Shown one piece after another: positions 19,177 to 27,158 of a stretch of 64,000 nucleotides of DNA. The DNA is taken from the NCBI RefSeq assembly GCF_002847015.1, contig NZ_CP025085.1, forward strand, positions 3,844,001-3,908,000, written 5' to 3'. The notes below the pieces were generated by a model. That model searched no databases and was not told the DNA's origin. It saw nothing but the letters and a program-made list of their open reading frames with translations. The position numbers and the translations under genes were made by a program. The stretch is from Prodigiosinella confusarubida (lineage in GTDB: Bacteria; Pseudomonadota; Gammaproteobacteria; Enterobacterales; Enterobacteriaceae). The number at the start of each line of letters is the position of its first letter. The first letter of the stretch is position 1.

Positions 19177-20061
19177 ATGCAACGTATCAACCTACGACAA
19201 GTCGAAGCATTTCATAAAGTGATCCTTACTGGCGGTATTACGCAAGCGGCCAATATCATGAATATTACGCAGCCAGCAGTGAGCCGTTTGATTAAAGATT
19301 TTGAATATTCGGTTAATCTGAAGTTATTCGATCGACATGGGCGAGGACTGGAGCCCCGGGAAGAAGCACTCAAACTTTTTCGTGAAATAGAAAGGCTCTA
19401 TATGGGCATAGACCATATCGCTCACATCGCGGATGATATTCGTCACGCCAAAGGCGGCGTGCTGCGTATCGGTGCCGTGTCGGCATTGTCTAACCTATGT
19501 ACCCGATACATTTTCCCTACCTTGTTGCAGCAACATCCCGACATCTCACTATTTATGGATGTAGAAAGTACCGTGTCCATCACCGATATGGTGATGAGTA
19601 GTCAATATGACGTCGGTTTTATCAATGGTACACGGGCTATAAAAGGATTACGGGCAGAATTACTGGGTGTCACTCAAGCAGTGGCAGTGATTTCACCACA
19701 ACACGAACTTGCCCACGCAGACCAAATCACCCTGGATGATTTGACACGACACCGCGCCATCCTACCCGGGCGTAAAACGGTATTACGCGGACAGTTGGCC
19801 AAACTTATCTCGGCGGAAGATCGAGTCCTTCATTGTCCCATAGAGACGTCACTGCGACACTGTTGCGCTATGGCCTCATCCTGTCTGGGAATCGGCATTG
19901 TCGATTCCATAACCGCTCACACCAACGAGTCCAATATTCTGATCAAACCGTTTGAACCTAAAATAGATGTGGCCTATCTGGCCATCTTTCCACCCCAAAG
20001 TGCGAAAAGTTTACTGGTTGAAGCAATCATTGAAGACATGAAAAAACTCATCACTCTGTAA
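19177..20061 (+). CDS. LysR-family transcriptional regulator
   Basis: 294 residues. The N-terminal winged helix-turn-helix is standard (LRQVEAFHKVILTGGITQAA, then ITQPAVSRLIKDFE and LKLFDRHGRGLEPREEA). The C-terminal co-inducer domain spans roughly 90-290. It is divergent from the SBP-led operon and is the obvious candidate to control it. It resembles regulators of opine or amino-acid catabolic loci in its HTH, but ligand identity cannot be read. Confidence 0.92.
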   Translation: MQRINLRQVEAFHKVILTGGITQAANIMNITQPAVSRLIKDFEYSVNLKLFDRHGRGLEPREEALKLFREIERLYMGIDHIAHIADDIRHAKGGVLRIGAVSALSNLCTRYIFPTLLQQHPDISLFMDVESTVSITDMVMSSQYDVGFINGTRAIKGLRAELLGVTQAVAVISPQHELAHADQITLDDLTRHRAILPGRKTVLRGQLAKLISAEDRVLHCPIETSLRHCCAMASSCLGIGIVDSITAHTNESNILIKPFEPKIDVAYLAIFPPQSAKSLLVEAIIEDMKKLITL

Positions 20062-20086
20062 CCTCAATACACCCGTTATAGTGAGT

Positions 20087-20109
20087 GCCTACTATTAAAA
20101 ATAGCAGGC
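20087..20109 (+). terminator. Hairpin after lysR gene
   Basis: GCCTACTAT and ATAGCAGGC pair with one internal mismatch around TAAAA, 26 bp past the lysR stop. No strong T run follows. Confidence 0.45.
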
Positions 20110-20496
20110 CTGATGAGATGGAGATGGGCACGTCTCACGGTCCGTCTGAACAGGCAGGCATTAAATATAATGAAGCTTAGTTTCAGACGATGACTCAGCA
20201 TGAAAATGGTTGAAATCCCCAGACTGGAGAAAACCAAAGGCCACATCATGATCCTTTAGTGCTCGATATCAACGACATCTATTAATAATCTGCCAATAAA
20301 CCGTAGTTATACTAAGATCATTCACATATCTACCCCAGCCATCAATCCGGCTACTTTTCACTACTTCTCAACGCTATAACCTATCAAACCATAAAAATTG
20401 ATCGGTCAACTAATCACACTAATCAATCAATACATAGTTATTGATCGTTTTTATAGATTGATCAATAATGCTCAAAACATATCCAAGCAGGAAGCC
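20110..20496. other. Intergenic region without a recognised gene
   Basis: Only short frames are present (for example a 19-codon ATG frame starting at 20200). It probably carries the promoter of the EAL-domain gene. Confidence 0.4.
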
Positions 20497-21189
20497 ATGG
20501 TGATTATCAATTCAGCCTTAAATAATAAAAAGCGCTATGTCATGGAGCCGATTTATAGCCGCCAGAACGAGCTGTTCGCTATGGAACTGCTTGCTCGATT
20601 TGATAATAGTCAGAATACAGAAAAATATATTCAGCAAATGAATAGTGTTGAAAAACAAGCACTATTTGTCGATAAGTTAGAGTGCATTGCAGAGAAGAAA
20701 TCATATTTTATAGATAACAACATACTATTATCTATCGATGTCGACTTCTCAACAGTGGCATTTCTACTCCAGGATCTGCCCACAAAAAATTTACTGGATA
20801 AACTACCATTCATACGCCTGGAAATAAGTGAAAACTTTCCAAATCTTAATGATGGTAAACATAATCCATTGCTTACAAAACTACATGAATGCTACCCACT
20901 TTGGCTGGGTGATTTTGGCAGTGGAAACGCAAATCTTTATGCCGTCACTCAGTCTATATTTGATTATATTAAATTAGATAAGAATTTTTACCAGCAAATA
21001 ATAAAACATGAAAAAAGCTATATATTGTCAGTCCTGATAGAAAGCATAAAAAAATACTGTTCTGGTGTCATTATTGAAGGCGTACAACATCATTCAGAAT
21101 ATTATTTTTTAGAAGAATGCGAAATAGATGGTATACAAGGCGATATTTACCCTAAATATACACTAGATGACATCAACTCATTAAAATAA
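20497..21189 (+). CDS. Degenerate EAL-domain protein
   Basis: 230 residues spanning one EAL domain with no GGDEF. Recognisable stations are IYSRQNELFAMELLARF (EAL becomes ELL), IRLEISENF, WLGDFGSGNANL, YIKLDKNF, IIEGVQ and IQGDIYPKY. The metal-binding DDFG motif reads GDFG and the AEGVE motif reads IEGVQ, so c-di-GMP hydrolysis is doubtful. Such proteins often act by protein contact, as YdiV does (established for that family). The ATG at 20497 follows GCAGGA; a longer form from TTG 20398 is possible. The gene is AT-rich beside the NRPS island. Confidence 0.75.
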   Translation: MVIINSALNNKKRYVMEPIYSRQNELFAMELLARFDNSQNTEKYIQQMNSVEKQALFVDKLECIAEKKSYFIDNNILLSIDVDFSTVAFLLQDLPTKNLLDKLPFIRLEISENFPNLNDGKHNPLLTKLHECYPLWLGDFGSGNANLYAVTQSIFDYIKLDKNFYQQIIKHEKSYILSVLIESIKKYCSGVIIEGVQHHSEYYFLEECEIDGIQGDIYPKYTLDDINSLK

Positions 21190-21753
21190 TGAGCATGCTA
21201 GTCATAGGACATATTTTATTTTTTAATTATCTATTCATTGTGCCATCACAGATGGTAAAGTCATAATCCAGAATGGATATGCGGTTTCTATCTTTATTTT
21301 TTCAAAACATTAGTTAATTTATGCACTACTACAAAGATATTGTATCTGGGCATAGACTATGCACACAACATAGTCTATCACATAAAGAGTGCCCTCCGTC
21401 TTGCCTTAAAAATTGCAACATATCTCATGGGTAATCCCACAAAAATGTTGTGCGTTACGAACCGGTTTTTAATCGTTTTATTAGCTGTCGAGCCGTAGTC
21501 AAAGTTATTTTCGCCTTAACAATAAAAATAGCTATAGACATCATATTTCAAGTTACAGATCTATTGGGTATAGAACAATTGATAGGCTCGCCATGAAATA
21601 TCTTATTCAGGATAACATTACTGTCCATCGTGCCACATTGCATCAACAAAACCGCTTAAATTAAATAACAAATATCTCACAAAATAAGGTTAATTCAAAT
21701 AAAACAAATTAAAATCAAATAGTTAAATATTTAAAATATAGAAAAGTCTCAAA
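21190..21753. other. AT-rich intergenic region
   Basis: No gene recognised. A fragment of the dispersed repeat lies at 21541-21572. The part 21660-21753 is very AT-rich and may hold the promoter of the small gene that follows. Confidence 0.5.
21541..21572. repeat. Fragment of dispersed intergenic repeat
   Basis: CATATTTCAAGTTACAG followed by TATTGGGTATA matches the ends of the other degenerate copies in this window (42115, 43765, 46178, 51059, 55732). Confidence 0.45.
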
Positions 21754-22065
21754 GTGACACGTAATGATAGTTTTATATTGAAACCATTACAGCTTTTAGC
21801 TAGGTTAAATAGCAACCGGGCAATTATATATACCCAGGAATGCTTAAGCGATATTGACGGAGAGTTAAAGATTTATAGAAGAGAGCGACCATCGCTCCCC
21901 CTGGTATTAACTCAATTCATTGTTCGGGCAAGAGTCTGTCTAAACAGATTTGAACACATTTTAGAGAGTGGTTGTAGCAAACGAGATTCAGGGATAGATC
22001 GCACCATACTATCAACTCACCAGCAACTTGAATCGGTTGAATTGATTGGATTGGTTAGAACATAA
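21754..22065 (+). CDS. Small protein of unknown function, 103 residues
   Basis: A GTG-started frame (MTRNDSFILKPLQLLARLNS) with mixed polar and hydrophobic composition, several Cys and no membrane segment. It is supported by a hairpin plus T run that begins 5 bp after the stop codon. The Shine-Dalgarno site is poor. It is not an MbtH-like protein or a carrier. It lies directly upstream of the NRPS operon but is separated from it by the terminator, so it is its own unit. A regulatory link to the island is possible but unproven. Confidence 0.5.
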   Translation: MTRNDSFILKPLQLLARLNSNRAIIYTQECLSDIDGELKIYRRERPSLPLVLTQFIVRARVCLNRFEHILESGCSKRDSGIDRTILSTHQQLESVELIGLVRT

Positions 22066-22069
22066 ATAC

Positions 22070-22100
22070 CCTCATTTAAAAATGAGGACAAAATTTTTTC
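22070..22100 (+). terminator. Rho-independent terminator before the NRPS operon
   Basis: CCTCATTT and AAATGAGG form a perfect stem, followed by ACAAAATTTTTTC. This ends the small upstream gene and insulates the NRPS operon. Confidence 0.8.
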
Positions 22101-22212
22101 ATTTTTATTATTCCTTTGGGTTTTAGTTTTAAATAGCTAGCCACTCTTCTTTTCAAGAACTTTTCCTGACGGGAAGCTGATGATTCCCTATGAATAATTC
22201 AGAGGTGAAGAT

Positions 22213-25200
22213 ATGGACAGCATAAATTACCTTATTTCTCAAAAAGTCACTTCCATTTCTCTTGCACGGCCGGAGAATACGGCCGTTATTTATGGGTCAA
22301 ATAAATTAACCTATCGTCAGCTTGAGATACACACCACCCGCATTGCACACTATCTGGCTAGCCATTACCCAAAGAACAAGAATGGAAAAATAGCAATTTA
22401 CCTTGAACCAGGGCTATATTTACCTGTCATTTTACTGTCAATAATGAAAGCCGGTTTTACATATATTCCACTTTCCCACTTTCACCCACTAGAAAGAATT
22501 AATACCATTATTGATGACTCCCTATCCTTTTTGATTATTACTACCAAGGATATTTATCAACGCGATAAACTGACCAACCTGGGAAAAAACACGCTATTCC
22601 TCGAAGACCTCATCGTTCTGCCGGAAGGCGCCATCACCGGTAATCTGCCGCAGGTCACCGCCGACGATCTGGCTTACATTCTGTACACTTCAGGTTCGAC
22701 TGGCATCCCCAAAGGTGTTGCCATTGAACACGGCAACATGCGCTATTACCTGAACTGGTTCAACGAGGATCTGTGGCCGCTCACCCATGCATGCCTGCCG
22801 CTGACCTCCTCCCTAAGCTTCGCTGCGGCGGTCACCCAGCTTTATGCACCATTGCTGCGTGGCGATACACTGTACATTCTTCCCAAAGATATCCTGCATC
22901 ACTATCCTGATCTGCTGAACTGGTATCAGCAACACCCTGACGGCGCGCTCTACTGCGTCCCAACCATCTGGGAAGAGCTGCTCAACTATACCCGCCAGCG
23001 TCGCGACATCGAATTACTGCGGCTGCCAAAAACGGTGTTCCTGTCTGGCGAAGCCGTATCCAACAATCTCAAGAACCGTACTTTTCGCGAAGTACCCGAC
23101 ATTCGCCTGTTCAACCTGTACGGCCCGACAGAAACCACCGCTAATGGCTCGTTCACTGAACTCTCGCCGCAACGGCCAGTCACCATCGGCAAAGCGTTGC
23201 GCGGCAGCGAGTTACTGATTGTGGACGAACAGTGCCAGCCGGTCATACCGGGCAAGGTAGGTGAAGTCTGCATTCTGGGTGATGGAGTGGCTCAAGGTTA
23301 TATCAACCGCGACGCGCTGACCCGCGAGCGATTTTTTACTGTCGAGCGGCAAGGCCGTTCCTATCGGGCGCACCGCACCGGCGATCTGGGCAAAGTGCTT
23401 GACGACGGCGAGGTACTTTATCTCGGCCGCTGTGATCGGCAGGTCAAAATCAACGGTATACGCATTGAGCCGGAGGAGATTGAGCAAATACTGCAATGCC
23501 ATGCAGGTATCGCCAAAGCAGTAGTACGCTGCGATGACAGCCTGACCACGCCACGACTGATCGCCTATCTGATCGCAGCCGGAGAACGTCTTACCCTGAA
23601 AGCGCTGCGTCAATATCTGGCTGAACGGTTGCCCGTCGCGATGATTCCCGGCAGTTTTATCTATCTGGACGCCATTCCCAAGCTGCCCAACGGCAAGCTG
23701 GATGTCAAACGCCTGCCGCCGCCATCCCCGCGGCGTCCGGCGCTGCAAACACCTTACGCCACTGCCACAAATAAGCTGGAACAGGAACTAATCGATATCT
23801 GGCAGGAAGTGCTGGGGATTGTCGATCCTGGCGCTAACGACAATTTTTTTGAGCTAGGCGGCAACTCGCTGCAAGTGATGCAAGTGCGCCGGCGTATCCG
23901 CCAGCAGTTGTATGCCGATATTGATCATGACTGTTTTTTCGCTAACCCAACACCGCGGGCACTGGCGGGCGTCGTCCCCTACTACTGCAATGACGAGAGT
24001 AACAGCGACGATGACAACAATGCCGAGCCCCGGCTATCCTCCCAGCAGCGCTACTTTCTGACGCTGGAACTGCTGAGTGAAAATCCCTGGGCGTATCAGA
24101 TCTATTTCGCCATCGACATACGCGGCGATCTCAATGAAAACGCCATCAACCACAGTTTATCAAGGATCCTGGAGCAGAATGCCATTCTACGGACCCGCTT
24201 CGATCTCGACAGCGGCGACGGCTTCGGCGGTATTGCGCCTGCCGTCAAGGTCACTGTAGCGCGCCGCAAAGTGACCCTGCCCGACGCGCACCCGCTACGG
24301 GACAGCGTACTGCTGGAATTAGCGCGCGCCGAACCAGCAGAGTTCGAGCAACTGCCGATAGTGGACTTCCAGCTACTGGAACAAGCGCCACAGCACCACG
24401 TTTTACTAGGTAGAGTGCACCACACGCTGTTCGACCACGACGCTATCGCGCCGTTTTTCCACCAGTTCGTCAGCTACTATCGAGCATTTCTTGCTGGTGA
24501 TACCGCTTACCGGATCAACTCGCCATGGCAGTACGCCGACTACTGTCGCCAGCAGACGTGTGAAGATACACCAGCACGGCGCCAACAGGAGCTAGCCTTC
24601 TGGCGTCAGACGTTAGCCGGCTATCGCCGTCAAGGCGCATTACCGCCGCAGGCTCTGCGGCCCACCGTGGCCGAGGGACGCAACTATCTGATCACATTGA
24701 GCACCGACATCAGCCACCAGCTACGGCATTTTTCCCGCCAACGCCAGGTAACACCGTTCATCACCCTGTTGACGTTGTTCAACCTATTATTACAGCAGCA
24801 TACAGACTATCAACGGCGTCCCATCGGCATCCCAATCTCGGACCGCACCTCGCAAGACAACGCCGACATCATGGGCTGCTTCGTCAATATGACCAGTTTT
24901 TTTATGCCGATCGACAGCGGCGACACGCTGAAAAGCTTGCTGGAACGGTGCAAGAAACAGCTCTTTCCATTACTGGAACATCAGCACTTATCTTATCAGG
25001 ATGTAGTTAACGCTTTGCGCAATACAGCAGATGAAACGCTGCTGCACTTTTCTGTCGGTTTTAATTATCTGACTGCACTACCGGAAAAGGAAAATAGCAA
25101 CAGCTGTGAATTTAGCGTGAGCGAAATATATCACCAACAGGCAAGACTGGACATGACACTTTTAATTCAGGACGCCGACTGTTTCACGCTTTGTTTTAAT

Positions 25201-25284
25201 TATAACCCGGGTATTTATCCGGAAGAAAATATCAAAAATCTGGCGAGAAAATATTGCGAACTATTATCCGAACTGCGCGCCTGA
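22213..25284 (+). CDS. NRPS, A-T-C (loading module plus condensation domain)
   Basis: 1023 residues. The adenylation domain covers about 15-500 (A3 LYTSGSTGIPKG near 157, A5 NLYGPTETT, A7 HRTGDLG, A10 LPNGKLDVKR). The carrier Ser is in ELGGNSLQVM near 550. A condensation domain fills about 610-1020, with HHTLFDHD near 735. By alignment to GrsA the pocket code reads AATYFSLANK: position 235 is Ala, not Asp, so an alpha-amino acid is unlikely. A carboxylic, hydroxy or keto acid starter is more likely (inference). There is no leading C domain, so it starts the line. The start follows GAGGTGAAGAT. Confidence 0.93.
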   Translation: MDSINYLISQKVTSISLARPENTAVIYGSNKLTYRQLEIHTTRIAHYLASHYPKNKNGKIAIYLEPGLYLPVILLSIMKAGFTYIPLSHFHPLERINTIIDDSLSFLIITTKDIYQRDKLTNLGKNTLFLEDLIVLPEGAITGNLPQVTADDLAYILYTSGSTGIPKGVAIEHGNMRYYLNWFNEDLWPLTHACLPLTSSLSFAAAVTQLYAPLLRGDTLYILPKDILHHYPDLLNWYQQHPDGALYCVPTIWEELLNYTRQRRDIELLRLPKTVFLSGEAVSNNLKNRTFREVPDIRLFNLYGPTETTANGSFTELSPQRPVTIGKALRGSELLIVDEQCQPVIPGKVGEVCILGDGVAQGYINRDALTRERFFTVERQGRSYRAHRTGDLGKVLDDGEVLYLGRCDRQVKINGIRIEPEEIEQILQCHAGIAKAVVRCDDSLTTPRLIAYLIAAGERLTLKALRQYLAERLPVAMIPGSFIYLDAIPKLPNGKLDVKRLPPPSPRRPALQTPYATATNKLEQELIDIWQEVLGIVDPGANDNFFELGGNSLQVMQVRRRIRQQLYADIDHDCFFANPTPRALAGVVPYYCNDESNSDDDNNAEPRLSSQQRYFLTLELLSENPWAYQIYFAIDIRGDLNENAINHSLSRILEQNAILRTRFDLDSGDGFGGIAPAVKVTVARRKVTLPDAHPLRDSVLLELARAEPAEFEQLPIVDFQLLEQAPQHHVLLGRVHHTLFDHDAIAPFFHQFVSYYRAFLAGDTAYRINSPWQYADYCRQQTCEDTPARRQQELAFWRQTLAGYRRQGALPPQALRPTVAEGRNYLITLSTDISHQLRHFSRQRQVTPFITLLTLFNLLLQQHTDYQRRPIGIPISDRTSQDNADIMGCFVNMTSFFMPIDSGDTLKSLLERCKKQLFPLLEHQHLSYQDVVNALRNTADETLLHFSVGFNYLTALPEKENSNSCEFSVSEIYHQQARLDMTLLIQDADCFTLCFNYNPGIYPEENIKNLARKYCELLSELRA

Positions 25285-25343
25285 TGATCATGCTCGCATA
25301 ATCGTTATTGTTGCAAAATTAAAAATGGACAGAGGATCAGATC

Positions 25344-27158
25344 ATGGAATCTGAGAAGACGCTTCACGCACAATTTATTGCGCAGAAAAATAAAACGCCC
25401 CACGCCATTGCTCTGAGATCGGATAAATCATTATTAACCTATCAAGAGCTGGATAGACACTCGACGGCGCTGGCGAGTTATCTGCTGGAACAGGGCGTAG
25501 TGCCTGGCGATAAAATCGGTGTGTACCTGTACAAGGGTTCCACGCTGGTTATCAGCCTGCTTGGCATCCTGAAAGCAGGCGCCTGTTATGTGCCACTTGA
25601 CCCGTCTTACCCGCGGGATCGCCTACTGTACATGGTGCGCCACGCCGATGCTCGGGTCATCATCACCGAAACCGCTCTTGCCGCCAATCTGGAGGAAAAC
25701 GAACGCCGTCTGATGGACATCTCCGCGCTGGATCTGGACGCACCCTGCGCCCCGGACTTACCACAGGTTGATGACAACGCGCTCTGCTATGTGATGTACA
25801 CCTCCGGCTCTACCGGCCAGCCGAAAGGCGTTATGGTCAGGCACCGCACCGTCGTGAACTATCTGTTGTGGATGCAGGATGCCTTCGCACTTACGCCGCA
25901 GGATGTGGTACTAAACCAGTCTACGTTCAGCTTCGACGTGTCAGTATGGGAGATCTTCTGGCCGTTGATTATCGGCGCCAGCTGTGCGCTGATCGCCGAC
26001 GACATGAAATATGACCCGGCGCTGCTGGCAGACTTCATGCAACAACATCAGGTTACCGTGGCCCAGTTTGTACCCACTGCGCTGCGCGTCATTGCCGCAG
26101 CGCAAGTGCTACCTTCCTGCCCCCGGCTTCAGCACCTTTTCTCCGGCGGTGAAGCACTAGACCAACAGTTGGTGAACGATCTATCTGCTCAGTTTAGTGG
26201 ACATATTCACAACCTGTACGGGCCAACGGAAGCCACTATCTTTATCTGCCACTGGCTATGCCAACCCAGGGCAGATCTCACCATCGTGCCCATCGGTACG
26301 CCAATCCCCCACGCCCGTGCCTATGTGTTGGATGAGCATCGTCAACCACTGCCGCCGGGGGAAGCAGGCGAACTGTATCTGGCTGGCGACACCCTGGCGC
26401 TTGGCTATCTCAATGCGCCAGAACAGACCCAGGCCAGCTTTGTGCCTGATCCGTTTGTATCTGATAGTGCTGATCGCATGTATAAAACCGGTGATATCGT
26501 CCGGGCGCGGATGGATGGCGTGCTGGAGTTCATCGGCCGCGTCGACAGCCAGGTCAAACTGCGTGGTCACCGGGTTGAACTCAACGAAATCGAAGCCACT
26601 CTGCGCACCTTCAGCAAGTTGGCTAATGTGGTGGTGGCGCTGGAAACCGCTCAGGATACCCAGTCCCAAACATTAAACGCATTCTACGTTCTGCGGGAAA
26701 ATGAAACGACCCATAACCAGGAATTAAAGGCGCACTTATCCAAATACCTGCCGTTTTATATGGTGCCATCCCACTTTATTGAGCTGAAAAAAATACCCAC
26801 GTTACCAAACGGCAAAGTGGATAACGCTCATTTACGTCATTACCTTAAAAAAGGCGGAGGAAATATGTCTGAAAAGACCACAGTTCTCGGTAACGGTATT
26901 GAAACCGAGATTATAAAAATATGGAAACAGGTATTGGAGAATCAAAAACTTTCCGTACATGAAAACTTTTTTGATGCCGGCGGTAATTCATTATTGATGT
27001 CGAAAGTCCACAGGGAAATAAAAAAACACTTGGGAATTCCCATTTCAATTATGGAGCTGTTCCAGTACCCGACGGTAAAAACGTTGAGCAGCCATATTTC
27101 TAAAAAACACGCCAGCATCGCGGCCAGCCTGAAAACAGCTAAACAAGGAAGAGAATAA
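25344..27158 (+). CDS. NRPS, A-T module
   Basis: 604 residues. The A domain has A3 MYTSGSTGQPKG near 150, A4 FSFDVSVWEIF, A5 NLYGPTEAT, A7 YKTGD and A8 GRVDSQVKLRGHRVELNEIE. The carrier Ser lies in DAGGNSLLM near 546. The code reads DVWQFGLIFK with the alpha-amino Asp in place. It is nearest to glycine-like (DILQLGLIWK) and glutamine-like (DAWQFGLIDK) codes from memory, so the amino acid is undecided. It lacks its own C domain; the one at the end of the preceding protein must serve it. The stop overlaps the next start. Confidence 0.92.
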   Translation: MESEKTLHAQFIAQKNKTPHAIALRSDKSLLTYQELDRHSTALASYLLEQGVVPGDKIGVYLYKGSTLVISLLGILKAGACYVPLDPSYPRDRLLYMVRHADARVIITETALAANLEENERRLMDISALDLDAPCAPDLPQVDDNALCYVMYTSGSTGQPKGVMVRHRTVVNYLLWMQDAFALTPQDVVLNQSTFSFDVSVWEIFWPLIIGASCALIADDMKYDPALLADFMQQHQVTVAQFVPTALRVIAAAQVLPSCPRLQHLFSGGEALDQQLVNDLSAQFSGHIHNLYGPTEATIFICHWLCQPRADLTIVPIGTPIPHARAYVLDEHRQPLPPGEAGELYLAGDTLALGYLNAPEQTQASFVPDPFVSDSADRMYKTGDIVRARMDGVLEFIGRVDSQVKLRGHRVELNEIEATLRTFSKLANVVVALETAQDTQSQTLNAFYVLRENETTHNQELKAHLSKYLPFYMVPSHFIELKKIPTLPNGKVDNAHLRHYLKKGGGNMSEKTTVLGNGIETEIIKIWKQVLENQKLSVHENFFDAGGNSLLMSKVHREIKKHLGIPISIMELFQYPTVKTLSSHISKKHASIAASLKTAKQGRE

